A stretch of 61,484 bases of DNA from contig CANMLS010000036.1 in NCBI GenBank assembly GCA_947498785.1, positions 1-61,484 of the forward strand, in the 5' to 3' direction. The translations under genes were made by a program, and so were the position numbers. Below are positions 27,531-37,194 of the stretch, one piece after another (position 1 is the stretch's first letter; the number at the start of each line of letters is the position of its first letter). Under the pieces are notes generated by a model. It made no database searches, was not told the DNA's origin, and saw only the letters and a program-made list of their open reading frames with translations. Source of the DNA: an uncultured Aquimarina sp. (GTDB taxonomy: Bacteria; Bacteroidota; Bacteroidia; Flavobacteriales; Flavobacteriaceae).

Positions 27531-29072
27531 ATGAAAATTTTTAGTAAAGTAACTCTTTTAACAACAGTTGTATTAGGAATGTTTAGTTCATGTAACATAG
27601 ATGATTACCATGGAGGTGGTAATGGAGGAAATAATAAACTAACGTTCAAGAAAATTGGAGGTTTTAGTAATGGACTAGGAGATGAGGGTTTTGCAGAGAT
27701 TTCTGCCTTTGATACCAAAACAGGAAAACTATTTGTAGTAAACCCAAATGATATAGAACTTTCAGTTTGGGATATATCAAACCCTAAAACTCCGATTCAT
27801 GGAAGCGATATAGCACTAACAGGTATTCCAAATAGTGTAGCTGTTCACGGAGGTATTGTTGCTGTAGCCTTGGAAAATGCTACCAATAAACAGGCAAATG
27901 GAGTAATTGTTACTTATGACTCAGATTCACAAGTATTGCTTAATACCTATGAAGCAGGTGCATTACCAGATATGGTAACTTTTAGCCCAAATGGTAAATA
28001 TATTGTATCGGCAAATGAAGGAGAACCAGATGATTTGTATATCAATGATCCAGAAGGATCAATAACTATAGTAGAAGTAGAAACTGGTCAAGTTTTTAAT
28101 CTTGATTTTACTGCTTTTAACGATCAGATGATAGGCAACCATTTTCGTGTTTTTGGCCCGGGAGCTTCTTTAGCAAAGGATATAGAGCCTGAATATGTAG
28201 CTATTTCTAATGATTCAAAAACAGCATATATTACACTTCAGGAAAATAATGGGATAGCAATTGTCAATTTACAAACTAAAACAATTACAGATATTATTGG
28301 ATTAGGTGTGAAAAATTATAGTATAGCAGATAACCAGATAGATGCTAGTGATAAAGATGATATTGTGGGGAATTTCCAAAACTGGCCTGTTTTTGGATTT
28401 TATCATCCAGATGCAATCACATTTGCAAAAATAAGAGGAGTTAGGTATTTAGTAACTGCAAATGAAGGAGATGCAAGAGATTACGATGGTTTTTCAGAAG
28501 AAGAAAGGGTTAAAGACCTTATATTAGATCCAGTTGTTTTTCCAAATGCTGCAACGTTACAATTGGATGAGAATCTAGGAAGATTGAAAACTACTACGGC
28601 AAATGGAGATATTGATGGAGATGGTGATTTTGATGAAATCTATGCGTATGGCGCAAGATCATTTACAATATGGTCTACCTCTGGATCTATTATTTATGAT
28701 AGTGGAGATCAAATAGGGAAAACTGTTTTTGAATTAGATGCTGGAGCATTCAATACCAATGAAGGTGGTGCTCCAGATAAAAGGTCTGACGATAAGGGTG
28801 CCGAGCCAGAAGCAGTAGAAACATTAAAAATTGGAGATAAAACATTATTATTTGTAGGACTAGAGAGAACAGGGGGAGTAATGATATATGATATTTCTAA
28901 TCCATCTAGTCCAGAATTTTTGGAGTGGATAAGAGATGATGTAGATATTTCTCCAGAAGGATTAACCGTTGTTAAGGCTGAAGATAGCCCTGTAGGTAAG
29001 GATTTAGTTATTATTACTAATGAAGTTTCCAACACCGTAGCAATATATGAAATAAGTCAGGGAGACGATTAA
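27531..29072 (+). CDS. Choice-of-anchor I family lipoprotein
   Basis: 513 aa. The N-terminus has a lipoprotein signal with lipobox FSSC (Cys at about 21). The rest matches the choice-of-anchor I / LVIVD-like beta-propeller family: GDEGFAEISAFDTKTGKLFVVN, MVTFSPNGKYIVSANEGEPDD, VTANEGDARDYDGFSEEERV, and a calcium-loop-like DIDGDGDFDEIYAYGARSF. Such proteins are often annotated as alkaline-phosphatase-like but the enzymatic role is unproven. It lies 170 bp after the adhesin but behind its terminator and has its own terminator, so it is its own transcription unit. Confidence 0.85.
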   Translation: MKIFSKVTLLTTVVLGMFSSCNIDDYHGGGNGGNNKLTFKKIGGFSNGLGDEGFAEISAFDTKTGKLFVVNPNDIELSVWDISNPKTPIHGSDIALTGIPNSVAVHGGIVAVALENATNKQANGVIVTYDSDSQVLLNTYEAGALPDMVTFSPNGKYIVSANEGEPDDLYINDPEGSITIVEVETGQVFNLDFTAFNDQMIGNHFRVFGPGASLAKDIEPEYVAISNDSKTAYITLQENNGIAIVNLQTKTITDIIGLGVKNYSIADNQIDASDKDDIVGNFQNWPVFGFYHPDAITFAKIRGVRYLVTANEGDARDYDGFSEEERVKDLILDPVVFPNAATLQLDENLGRLKTTTANGDIDGDGDFDEIYAYGARSFTIWSTSGSIIYDSGDQIGKTVFELDAGAFNTNEGGAPDKRSDDKGAEPEAVETLKIGDKTLLFVGLERTGGVMIYDISNPSSPEFLEWIRDDVDISPEGLTVVKAEDSPVGKDLVIITNEVSNTVAIYEISQGDD

Positions 29073-29176
29073 AATAACATCCATAAAAACTTTGTTGTTT
29101 TACAGTAACCAACTTCACTGTATTACTTGGTATATTTGATGTAAGTAATTATTTCACTGACTGACTATCAATTATG

Positions 29177-29220
29177 AAAAGTTCATAGGTCCGAAACATT
29201 GGCTTATGGACTTTTTATTT
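29177..29220 (+). terminator. Terminator after the choice-of-anchor I gene
   Basis: AAAAGTTCATA (29177-29187) pairs with TATGGACTTTT (29205-29215) with one G-T pair, and is followed by TATTTTTTAG. It sits 105 bp after the stop of the lipoprotein gene. Confidence 0.7.
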
Positions 29221-29261
29221 TTTAGACTACTTTATAATGTAACTAGGTATATAAAAATTTA

Positions 29262-29421
29262 CGTCAATTGTAGTGATTTTTGATAAAAAACAGCATCGAT
29301 GACAAGTAAATTTTTAAGAAAAACCTTGTTATTTTGAGCATGGACGAAGGGTCAATACCATTTTTTTCTTTCACCTCGAGTAGAATCGAGAGGTCACTAT
29401 GAAAAATCACTCAATTTGACG
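29262..29421. repeat. Interspersed palindromic element (about 160 bp)
   Basis: The 20-bp arms at 29262-29281 and 29402-29421 are inverted copies matching in 17 of 20 bases, with core CGTCAATT and AGTGATTTTT. The interior contains two REP-like fragments (TTTTGAGCATGGACGAAGG near 29334 and CACCTCGAGTAGAATCGAGA near 29373). It is related in its CGTCAATT core to the element at 9017-9151. It fills most of the gap before der. Confidence 0.6.
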
Positions 29422-29514
29422 ACTTTTTTAAAACAAATTCTTATACCGAATTCACCTTTATAATGTTATTGAAATCAAATTAAAATATGTGTAGTATTGC
29501 TTAAATAAAAAGTC

Positions 29515-29522
29515 TAATTTTG
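29515..29522 (+). promoter_or_regulatory. Candidate -7 box of der
   Basis: TAATTTTG fits TAnnTTTG, 24 bp before the der start codon; a TTG at 29497-29499 precedes it by 15 bp, slightly short of the usual spacing. It is a plausible but unproven promoter. Confidence 0.4.
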
Positions 29523-29545
29523 CAAAAATTTTAGAATAAATATCA

Positions 29546-30853
29546 ATGAGTGGTATAGTAGCAATTGTTGGACGCCCAAATGTTGGAAAATCAACGTTCT
29601 TTAATAGATTAATCCAGAGAAGAGAGGCTATCGTAGATGCTGTGAGTGGGGTTACTCGAGATCGCCATTATGGAAAAAGTGACTGGAATGGTGTAGAATT
29701 TTCTTTGATAGATACCGGAGGATATGTCGTTGGTAGTGATGATGTTTTTGAGTCCGAAATCGATAAACAGGTCGAATTAGCTATAGAAGAAGCAGATGCT
29801 ATTATTTTTATGGTTGATGTTGAATCTGGAATAACTGGGATGGATGAAGAAGTAGCTAATTTACTTCGCAAAGTTGATAAACCAGTTTTTTTAGCAGTAA
29901 ACAAAGTAGATAACGGTCAAAGAGCAGCAAATGCTGTTGAGTTTTATAACCTGGGACTTGGAGAATACTATACTATAGCTAGTATTAATGGAAGTGGTAC
30001 TGGAGAGCTTTTGGACGAATTAGTAAAAGCATTACCAGAAAAAGAAGAAAATGAAGATGATGAATTACCACGATTTGCAGTGGTGGGAAGACCCAATGCA
30101 GGGAAATCGTCATTTATTAATGCTCTAATTGGAGAAGATAGATATATTGTTACAGATATTGCAGGAACTACCCGAGATTCGATCGATACAAAGTATAATC
30201 GTTTTGGATTCGAGTTTAATCTGGTAGATACCGCAGGAATTCGACGTAAATCAAAAGTAAAAGAAGATCTTGAGTTTTATTCTGTAATGCGATCGGTTCG
30301 TGCTATCGAACATAGTGATGTGTGTTTGATTGTTTTAGATGCAACAAGAGGATTTGACGGACAGGTACAGAATATTTTTTGGTTAGCAGAACGTAACCGT
30401 AAAGGAGTAGTGATTTTGGTAAATAAGTGGGATCTAGTAGAGAATAAGGAAAGTAATACTCTTAAAGATTTTGAAAAATATATTCGTAAACAGATAGAAC
30501 CTTTTACAGATGTTCCTGTTGTATTTATCTCAGCATTAACAAAACAACGATTGTTTAAAGCTATAGAAACGGCTGTAGAGGTATATAAAAATAGGTCTAA
30601 GAAGATAAAAACTAGTGAGTTAAATGATATTTTATTGCCAATTATCGAGCGTAATCCACCTCCAGCTTACAAAGGGAAATATGTAAAAATAAAATACATT
30701 ACACAATTACCCACTCCGCAACCACAATTTGCATTTTTTTGTAATTTACCTCAGTATATAAGAGATCCTTATAAGCGTTTTATAGAAAATCAACTTCGTA
30801 AAGAGTTTGATTTTCATGGGGTTCCAGTTTCCGTATATTTCAGGAAAAAATAA
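29546..30853 (+). CDS. der: GTPase Der (EngA)
   Basis: 435 aa. It is an essential GTPase of 50S ribosome assembly. Two tandem G domains are seen, with GRPNVGKST (about 8-16) and GRPNAGKSS (about 181-189), each with DTGG or DTAG, and NKVD/NKWD motifs. A C-terminal KH-like domain follows. Length is normal for Bacteroidota. It is a single gene, convergent with the MerR gene. Confidence 0.97.
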   Translation: MSGIVAIVGRPNVGKSTFFNRLIQRREAIVDAVSGVTRDRHYGKSDWNGVEFSLIDTGGYVVGSDDVFESEIDKQVELAIEEADAIIFMVDVESGITGMDEEVANLLRKVDKPVFLAVNKVDNGQRAANAVEFYNLGLGEYYTIASINGSGTGELLDELVKALPEKEENEDDELPRFAVVGRPNAGKSSFINALIGEDRYIVTDIAGTTRDSIDTKYNRFGFEFNLVDTAGIRRKSKVKEDLEFYSVMRSVRAIEHSDVCLIVLDATRGFDGQVQNIFWLAERNRKGVVILVNKWDLVENKESNTLKDFEKYIRKQIEPFTDVPVVFISALTKQRLFKAIETAVEVYKNRSKKIKTSELNDILLPIIERNPPPAYKGKYVKIKYITQLPTPQPQFAFFCNLPQYIRDPYKRFIENQLRKEFDFHGVPVSVYFRKK

Positions 30854-30889
30854 GTTAAGAGCAGTAGCGAGGAGTTTCTTTTGTTATTT

Positions 30890-31219
30890 CTAAAGTTGTT
30901 CTTTTATCTTGAGCAATTGCCCTTTGATAGATTCTAATTTCCTGATAATATCAAAACTATCTAAAGTTTCTTGTTTTTGTTCTTTGAGATGGATTTTAGC
31001 ACCTTCTAGAGTAAATCCACGCTCCTTTACTAAATGATATATTAATTCAAGATTTTTAATGTCTTCGGGAGTGAATTTTCTATTTCCCTTAGCATTTTTT
31101 TTAGGTTTTATGATATCAAATTCTTTTTCCCAAAATCGAATTAACGAGGCATTTACATCAAATGCATCTGCTACTTCACCAATTCCATAATACATTTTTT
31201 TTGGCAAGTCTACATACAT
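30890..31219 (-). CDS. MerR-family transcriptional regulator
   Basis: 109 aa. The N-terminal winged helix YGIGEVADAFDVNASLIRFW is followed by NRKFTPEDI and a helical dimerisation segment. There are no Cys residues for metal binding, so it belongs to the small-effector or effector-less MerR group common in Bacteroidota. It is encoded 5 bp after the CapA gene, which follows the M23 peptidase gene, so the three form an M23-CapA-MerR operon on the minus strand. The target is unknown. Confidence 0.88.
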   Translation of the reverse strand: MYVDLPKKMYYGIGEVADAFDVNASLIRFWEKEFDIIKPKKNAKGNRKFTPEDIKNLELIYHLVKERGFTLEGAKIHLKEQKQETLDSFDIIRKLESIKGQLLKIKEQL

Positions 31220-31224
31220 AATAG

Positions 31225-32331
31225 TTACTCTTTTTGTTGTGTAAAACTTCCGTCATCTTCAAAAATCAACTTGCTTTCAGGAAAATCTTTTTCTGTAAGC
31301 TGTTTAATTTCCTTTAAAGCTCTTTTTTTCTCATCTATAAAAGGATAAACTTCGTCTATCTGTTTGGCAGAATGTAGCATTCCTTTTATAAAATCACCAT
31401 CAGAATTAATTTCAATTTCTGCTATAGGAGCATACCCTTTAATTCCGCTTAAATTAAACCTTGAATAAGTGCAAAAATTACCTAGGCTATATGCTATAAA
31501 TTTATTTTTATAAACTTCAAATGCTCTCGAAACATGAGGTCCATGACCTAAAATAATATCAGCACCTGCATCAATCAAGGTATGGGCAAAACGATAAACA
31601 TCACCGCGATCTTCTCCATAAAAACGCTCAGTTTTTCTAGGAACATGAGTGTGATCAGAACCCTCGGCACCACCATGAAAAGAAACAATCACAATGTCGA
31701 CCTTCTCTTTGAGTTCAATCACAATTTTTTTTGCATTGGTTAAGTTATGAATTTTTATGCAATCTTTATTAGGTGCAAATGCACAAAATCCATATTTTAT
31801 TCCATTTTTTTCAAAAATAGTAGAAGGTTGAGCAAATACTCCTGCGTAGGCAATATTGTGCTTTTGAAGTGTCTTTGAAGTATTTTTTATACCGATTTCG
31901 CCAAAATCTCCAATATGATTATTAGCAATACTCATTACATCAAACCCTGTTTCTTCTAGATATTTACCAAAATATTCTGGAGATCTAAAGGAATAGCATT
32001 TTGATGGATCAGAACAGCGTTTTGCGTTCTCTCCTTCATCCGTAAGTGTGCCTTCCAGATTTCCAAATAAGATATCTGCTTTGGTGAGGATAGAGTTTAC
32101 ATCATCAAAAGGGCCTTTTCCATCTGGTGGTAGGTAGCTGTCATTAGGAAAATCAGTTCCCATCATAATATCACCAACAGCCATAACCTTAATCGTTTTG
32201 GATTTTGCAAGTTTCAGTTGAGTGTTCTCAACAATTACAGACATCGAATCCAATACTTCTTTTGAATATTTTTGTGCTTGAATAGAAGAACAAAAGCCAA
32301 AAATTGAAGCAATAAGAAGTAGTTTACGCAT
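31225..32331 (-). CDS. CapA-family metallophosphoesterase-like protein
   Basis: 368 aa. Signal peptide about 1-19 (SSIQAQ). It then matches the PGA_cap/CapA domain: VMAVGDIMMG, LFGNLEGTLTDEG, SIANNHIGDFGEIG, VSFHGGAEG and ILGHGPHVSR hold the conserved Asp, Asn, His and Gly metal-site residues. The family includes poly-gamma-glutamate capsule proteins; most Bacteroidota members are of unknown role in the envelope. It is in an operon with the M23 peptidase (7-bp gap) and the MerR regulator. Confidence 0.9.
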   Translation of the reverse strand: MRKLLLIASIFGFCSSIQAQKYSKEVLDSMSVIVENTQLKLAKSKTIKVMAVGDIMMGTDFPNDSYLPPDGKGPFDDVNSILTKADILFGNLEGTLTDEGENAKRCSDPSKCYSFRSPEYFGKYLEETGFDVMSIANNHIGDFGEIGIKNTSKTLQKHNIAYAGVFAQPSTIFEKNGIKYGFCAFAPNKDCIKIHNLTNAKKIVIELKEKVDIVIVSFHGGAEGSDHTHVPRKTERFYGEDRGDVYRFAHTLIDAGADIILGHGPHVSRAFEVYKNKFIAYSLGNFCTYSRFNLSGIKGYAPIAEIEINSDGDFIKGMLHSAKQIDEVYPFIDEKKRALKEIKQLTEKDFPESKLIFEDDGSFTQQKE

Positions 32332-32338
32332 AGAGAGG

Positions 32339-33316
32339 TTAGTCTAAGGTTTCGTTAATTAGATTGGAAGCTTTAAGCATTTCACTAAATTCTTCAGAAG
32401 TTAAGCTTCCGTAGTAAAAATTACGAGGATTGATACGTTCACCATCTTTGAAAATTTCATAATGTAGATGTGGTGCTACAGAGCGTCCTGTACTACCAAC
32501 AAATCCAATAACATCCCCACGTTTTACTATTTGACCTTTTTTGACATTGTATTTGCTTAAGTGGGCATATAGGCTAACGTAGTTAAAACCATGATCAATT
32601 CGTATGTGTCTCCCATATCCTGTAGAATTAGCATCAGCACGAGTAACCATACCATTACCAGAAGCATAAATAGGAGTACCAGTATTAGCCGAAAAATCCA
32701 TTCCATAATGAAATTTTCGTGCTTTTGTAAATGGATCACTTCTCCACCCATAACCAGAAGCCATACGCCTTAAATCAGAGTTTCGTATAGGTTGAATAGC
32801 AGGTATGGTAGCAAGTAATTCTTCTTTTTGTTCTGCTAAAGTTGCAATTTCATCTAGTGATTTAGACTGAACAACAATTTGTTTTGTTAGTTTGTCAATG
32901 CGTTCACTACTATTAATTATAATGTCAGAATTGTTAAACCCTTCAAGATTCTTATATCTGTTTACTCCTCCAAATCCAGCATTTCGAAGTTCTTCTGGGA
33001 TAGGATTAGCACCAAAATAAAGACGATAAATATTATCGTCACGTTCTGCGATTTCTTTTAATATAACTTCGTCCCGTTTCAATCGCTGATTCATTAAGTC
33101 ATATTGAAGTTGCATGTTCTCCAGTTCTCTCTTGTATGCTTTTTCTTTAGGAGTCTCTAATTGTGGAATATTAAGATAAATAAGTAGAAGTACAAACCCC
33201 GCTAATAAGGAGCCAATAATGAATAATGCGGCAATACCGAATTTACGACCTTTCTTTTGCTCTATTCTGCGATAAGAAAGAGTCTCACTATCATAGTAAT
33301 ATTTAACCTTTGACAT
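32339..33316 (-). CDS. M23-family peptidoglycan endopeptidase
   Basis: 325 aa. A membrane helix at about 25-47 is followed by a coiled-coil region (about 55-170) and a LytM/M23 domain (about 190-305) with HYGMDFSANTGTP (first zinc His and Asp) and HLHYEI (active-site and zinc His). All metal ligands are present, so it is probably an active envelope hydrolase rather than an EnvC/NlpD-type activator. It is the first gene of the M23-CapA-MerR operon and is divergent from alaS; the alaS promoter overlaps its start codon. Confidence 0.92.
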   Translation of the reverse strand: MSKVKYYYDSETLSYRRIEQKKGRKFGIAALFIIGSLLAGFVLLLIYLNIPQLETPKEKAYKRELENMQLQYDLMNQRLKRDEVILKEIAERDDNIYRLYFGANPIPEELRNAGFGGVNRYKNLEGFNNSDIIINSSERIDKLTKQIVVQSKSLDEIATLAEQKEELLATIPAIQPIRNSDLRRMASGYGWRSDPFTKARKFHYGMDFSANTGTPIYASGNGMVTRADANSTGYGRHIRIDHGFNYVSLYAHLSKYNVKKGQIVKRGDVIGFVGSTGRSVAPHLHYEIFKDGERINPRNFYYGSLTSEEFSEMLKASNLINETLD

Positions 33317-33338
33317 AATCTAAAATATGCTATTTTTG
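33310..33338 (+). promoter_or_regulatory. Promoter of alaS
   Basis: TTG at 33310-33312, an 18-bp spacer, then TATTTTTG at 33331-33338 fit the Bacteroidota sigma-ABfr consensus (TTG and TAnnTTTG). The -33 box overlaps the start codon of the divergent M23 gene. It predicts an alaS leader of about 200 nt. Confidence 0.6.
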
Positions 33339-33354
33339 CAGGATATCAACCAAT

Positions 33355-33549
33355 ATGCAGTTCTTTAAGAACCTAAACACAGCAACAAATATAGTAAAAT
33401 GTTGTAAAGTCAGGAAAAAACTGTTAGATATCGGTTTAGTATCTTTCTTAGGAAAACGATTTAACATGATGATTGTGATTAAAAAAGATGCTTTTTTAGC
33501 TTGTATAGTAATATTCAGATTTAGAATTTATAAAATAATAGACGCGTGA
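33355..33549 (+). other. Possible leader ORF of alaS (64 codons)
   Basis: An ATG at 33355, just after the predicted alaS promoter, opens a 64-codon frame that ends in GACGCGTGA. Its stop overlaps the GTG start of alaS (GTGA at 33546-33549), and its last sense codon is an alanine codon. It has no recognisable domain. It may be a chance frame in the leader or a short regulatory ORF coupled to alaS. Confidence 0.3.
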
Positions 33550-36176
33550 AATCCCAAGAAGTAAGAAATCAATTTTTAGAGTTTTTTGAATTAAAAAAGC
33601 ATAGCATTGTAGCCTCAGCACCAATGGTTATTAAGGATGATCCTACATTGATGTTTACCAATGCAGGGATGAACCAGTTTAAGGAGTTTTTTCTAGGAAA
33701 TGGTATTCCAAAAAGTAATCGCTTAACAGATACTCAGAAATGTTTAAGAGTAAGCGGCAAACATAACGATTTGGAAGAAGTCGGTATGGATACTTATCAC
33801 CATACCATGTTTGAGATGCTAGGAAACTGGAGTTTTGGTGATTATTTCAAAAAAGAAGCCATTCAGTGGGCTTGGGAATTGTTAACCGATGTTTATGGTA
33901 TAGATAAAGATATACTCTATGTTTCTGTTTTTGAAGGAGCAAAAGAGGAAAATCTAAAAATGGATCAAGAGTCTTATGATTTATGGAAAGATATTGTTCC
34001 TGAGGATCGAATCATCATGGGGAATAAAAAAGATAACTTCTGGGAAATGGGAGATCAGGGACCTTGCGGGCCTTGCTCAGAGATTCATGTAGATATACGT
34101 TCTGCCGAAGAAAGAGCAAAGGTTTCTGGTCGTGATTTAGTTAATGCAGATCATCCACAGGTAGTAGAGGTATGGAATCTAGTCTTTATGCAATACAATA
34201 GAAAGGCGAACGGATCTCTAGAAAAATTGCCATCTCAACATGTGGATACAGGAATGGGGTTTGAACGTCTGTGTATGGTGTTACAAGGAGTAAAATCTAA
34301 TTATGACACCGATGTTTTTACTCCTTTGATAAGAGAGATTGAAACGATTACAAATTCTACATACGATAAAGATAGTTTACCGACTGATGAAGAAGGGAAA
34401 GTTAGTGTAGCGATTAGGGTTATTGCCGATCATGTAAGAGCGGTATCATTTTCTATTGCAGATGGTCAATTGCCGAGTAATAATGGAGCAGGTTATGTAA
34501 TTCGTAGGATTTTACGTAGAGCTATTCGATACGGATTTACTTTTTTAGATACTAAAGAGCCATTTATCTATAAATTGGTAGAGACATTAAGTAAGCAAAT
34601 GCACGATGCTTTTCCAGAACTAAAAACACAAAAAAACTTAATTGTTAATGTGATTAAAGAAGAAGAACAATCTTTTTTAAGAACCTTGGATCAAGGATTG
34701 CTTTTATTGGATAATGTTATTAAAAATACCAGTGGTAAAGTTATTTCTGGAGAAAAAGCTTTTGAGTTATACGATACTTTTGGTTTTCCAATTGATTTAA
34801 CAGCGCTAATTTTAAGTGAACAAGGCTATGAATTGGATGAAAAAGGGTTTAAAGGAGAACTTCAAAAGCAAAAAGATCGATCTAGAGCAGCTTCTCAAGT
34901 ATCTGCAGGAGATTGGGAGATATTATTAGAAAGGGCAGAAGAGGAGTTTATTGGATATGATCATCTTACAACTGAAGTGAAAATTACTAGATATCGTAAA
35001 GTTAATAGTAAGAAAGATGGAGAATTGTATCAATTGGTCTTTAATAAAACTCCATTTTATCCAGAAGGAGGAGGGCAAGTTGGTGATAAAGGATATCTAG
35101 AAGTGCCTAACGGTGATGTAGTATATATTATTGATACCAAAAAAGAAAATAATCTGATTATTCATGTTACTAAAAATTTACCAAAACATCTTGAAGAGAC
35201 TTTAACGGCAGTTGTAGATGAAAAACAACGATCCAGATCTGCCTCTAACCATACAGCAACACACCTTATGCATCAAGCTTTAAGGGCGGTCTTAGGGACT
35301 CATGTAGAGCAAAAAGGGTCGATGGTGCATAGTGGTAGTTTACGTTTTGATTTTTCTCATTTTGCAAAAGTATCAATGGAAGAACTCAAAGCAGTTGAAG
35401 ATTTTGTAAATGCTAGAATCAGAGAGCAACTTCCCTTAGAAGAGCAAAGAGGAATTTCATATGATCAAGCAGTATCAGAAGGAGCTATAGCTTTATTTGG
35501 AGAGAAATATGGAGATAAAGTAAGAGCTATAAGATTTGGAGAATCTATGGAATTGTGTGGAGGTACTCATGTAAAAAACACAGGTAGTATTTGGCATTTT
35601 AAAATCACTTCTGAAAGTGCAATCGCTGCAGGGATTCGAAGGATCGAGGCAATCACTGGAGATTCAGCAAAAGAATATTTTACTTCTCAGTCAGAGGCCT
35701 ATGGAAAAGTGATTTCAGTGCTTAAAACTAAAGATCCTATTAAAGCAATTACATCACTTCAAGATGAGAATACAACACTTAAAAAACAAATAGAAGCACT
35801 TCTTAAGGATAAGGCAAAAAACTTAAAAGGAGAACTTAAATCTGAATTTGCAGATGTACAAGGGGTTCAATTCTTGGCTAAAAAGGTGGATTTAGATGCT
35901 GCAGGAATTAAGGATTTGTCTTTTGAGCTTGGAGGTGAATTAGACAATGTATTTATAGTGTTTGGGGCAGAGCAAAATGGCAAAGCATTATTGTCCTGTT
36001 ATATTTCTAAGAATCTTGTAGAAGCACAACAATTAAATGCGGGTCAAGTCGTTCGTGAATTAGGTAAATATATTCAAGGCGGAGGTGGTGGACAACCATT
36101 CTTTGCAACCGCAGGAGGTAAAAATCCTTTAGGAATTGGAGAAGCATTAGAAAGTGCTAGGCAATATTTAAAATGA
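33546..36176 (+). CDS. alaS: Alanyl-tRNA synthetase
   Basis: 876 aa. It charges tRNA-Ala. Class II catalytic core at the N-terminus (TLMFTNAGMNQFKEFFLG, RVSGKHNDLEEVG, TYHHTMFEMLGNWS), then the editing domain with HTATHLMHQALR and CGGTHV, and a C-terminal DHHA1-type domain (GGGGGQPFFATAGGK). Length is normal. It starts with GTG, supported by the conserved KSQEVRNQFLEFF start; the GTG overlaps a short upstream frame. Confidence 0.97.
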   Translation: MKSQEVRNQFLEFFELKKHSIVASAPMVIKDDPTLMFTNAGMNQFKEFFLGNGIPKSNRLTDTQKCLRVSGKHNDLEEVGMDTYHHTMFEMLGNWSFGDYFKKEAIQWAWELLTDVYGIDKDILYVSVFEGAKEENLKMDQESYDLWKDIVPEDRIIMGNKKDNFWEMGDQGPCGPCSEIHVDIRSAEERAKVSGRDLVNADHPQVVEVWNLVFMQYNRKANGSLEKLPSQHVDTGMGFERLCMVLQGVKSNYDTDVFTPLIREIETITNSTYDKDSLPTDEEGKVSVAIRVIADHVRAVSFSIADGQLPSNNGAGYVIRRILRRAIRYGFTFLDTKEPFIYKLVETLSKQMHDAFPELKTQKNLIVNVIKEEEQSFLRTLDQGLLLLDNVIKNTSGKVISGEKAFELYDTFGFPIDLTALILSEQGYELDEKGFKGELQKQKDRSRAASQVSAGDWEILLERAEEEFIGYDHLTTEVKITRYRKVNSKKDGELYQLVFNKTPFYPEGGGQVGDKGYLEVPNGDVVYIIDTKKENNLIIHVTKNLPKHLEETLTAVVDEKQRSRSASNHTATHLMHQALRAVLGTHVEQKGSMVHSGSLRFDFSHFAKVSMEELKAVEDFVNARIREQLPLEEQRGISYDQAVSEGAIALFGEKYGDKVRAIRFGESMELCGGTHVKNTGSIWHFKITSESAIAAGIRRIEAITGDSAKEYFTSQSEAYGKVISVLKTKDPIKAITSLQDENTTLKKQIEALLKDKAKNLKGELKSEFADVQGVQFLAKKVDLDAAGIKDLSFELGGELDNVFIVFGAEQNGKALLSCYISKNLVEAQQLNAGQVVRELGKYIQGGGGGQPFFATAGGKNPLGIGEALESARQYLK

Positions 36177-36240
36177 TCCCTTTAGGATATAAATGCTTGC
36201 CACCTGTTTTTTAATCCTTAAAGAAGGAAGTATAGAATTT

Positions 36241-37188
36241 ATGAAGCTACAAACCAAAATATTATTACAGTCCAAAGAGCCTAAAGTTGATTATGGGTCA
36301 GAAATATTATTATTGGGATCTTGTTTTGCAGAGAATATTGGAGAGAAATTTGAATATTTTAAATTTAAAAATAAAATAAACCCTTTTGGGATTTTATTTC
36401 ATCCAAAAGCTATTGAAACTTTTTTGTGGATGGCCACTCAGGGAGAAAAGTATACCAAAACAGATTTGTTTTTTAGTAATGAACAGTGGCATTGTTTTGA
36501 TGCGCATTCTTCCTTGAGTAATTCTAATCAGGATGTATTGCTTTCTAAATTAAATGATGCATTGGTTCATACACGTGCCCATATAAAATCCGCAACCCAT
36601 GTTTTTATAACCTTAGGTACAGCATGGGTATATCGTTTAAAGTCATTGGATATGATTGTGGCAAATTGCCATAAAATTCCGCAAAGAGAATTTGAAAAAC
36701 AACTTTTATCAATCGATGAGGTAAATCAATGTCTTCAAAATTGTATACATCTTTTAAAAAGCCTTAATTCAAAGGCACAAATTATTTTTACAGTTTCTCC
36801 TGTACGCCATAGTAAAGATGGATTTGTGGAGAATAATAGAAGTAAATCTCATTTAATTGCTTCTGTACATCATATGTTGGATACTAATAAAAATCTCGGG
36901 TATTTTCCTTCTTATGAGATCATGATGGATGAATTAAGGGATTATAGATTTTATAATACAGATATGATTCACCCCAGTGGATTGGCAATTCAATATATTT
37001 GGGAACGATTTTCATCTGCATGGCTTTCTGAAAAAACTACTAAGACTATGAGTAAAGTAGAAGAAATTAAAAAAGGAATGTTACATAGACCTTTTAATCC
37101 AGAAAGTGAACAACATCATAATTTTTTAGAACAATTGGAGTATAAGAAATATCAGCTTAAAGAGCAGTATCCATTCATGCATTTCTAA
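36241..37188 (+). CDS. GSCFA-domain protein
   Basis: 315 aa from the preferred start (an in-frame ATG at 36193 would add 16 residues not typical of the family). It has the name-giving LLLGSCFAENIG motif, FNPFGILFHP-like INPFGILFHP, ITLGTAWVYR, VSPVRHSKDGF and NTDMIHPSGLA, which together match an SGNH/GDSL-hydrolase-like fold. Function is unknown; Bacteroidota often carry it as a single cytoplasmic gene. It follows alaS by 64 bp and may be cotranscribed; it converges with the hydroxylase gene at a distance of 6 bp. Confidence 0.85.
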   Translation: MKLQTKILLQSKEPKVDYGSEILLLGSCFAENIGEKFEYFKFKNKINPFGILFHPKAIETFLWMATQGEKYTKTDLFFSNEQWHCFDAHSSLSNSNQDVLLSKLNDALVHTRAHIKSATHVFITLGTAWVYRLKSLDMIVANCHKIPQREFEKQLLSIDEVNQCLQNCIHLLKSLNSKAQIIFTVSPVRHSKDGFVENNRSKSHLIASVHHMLDTNKNLGYFPSYEIMMDELRDYRFYNTDMIHPSGLAIQYIWERFSSAWLSEKTTKTMSKVEEIKKGMLHRPFNPESEQHHNFLEQLEYKKYQLKEQYPFMHF

Positions 37189-37194
37189 GGATAT

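Noticed and set aside
33355..33549. Firm gene call for the 64-codon frame before alaS
   Set aside because: It has no domain, ordinary AT-rich composition and only the overlap as evidence, so it is listed only as a possible leader ORF.
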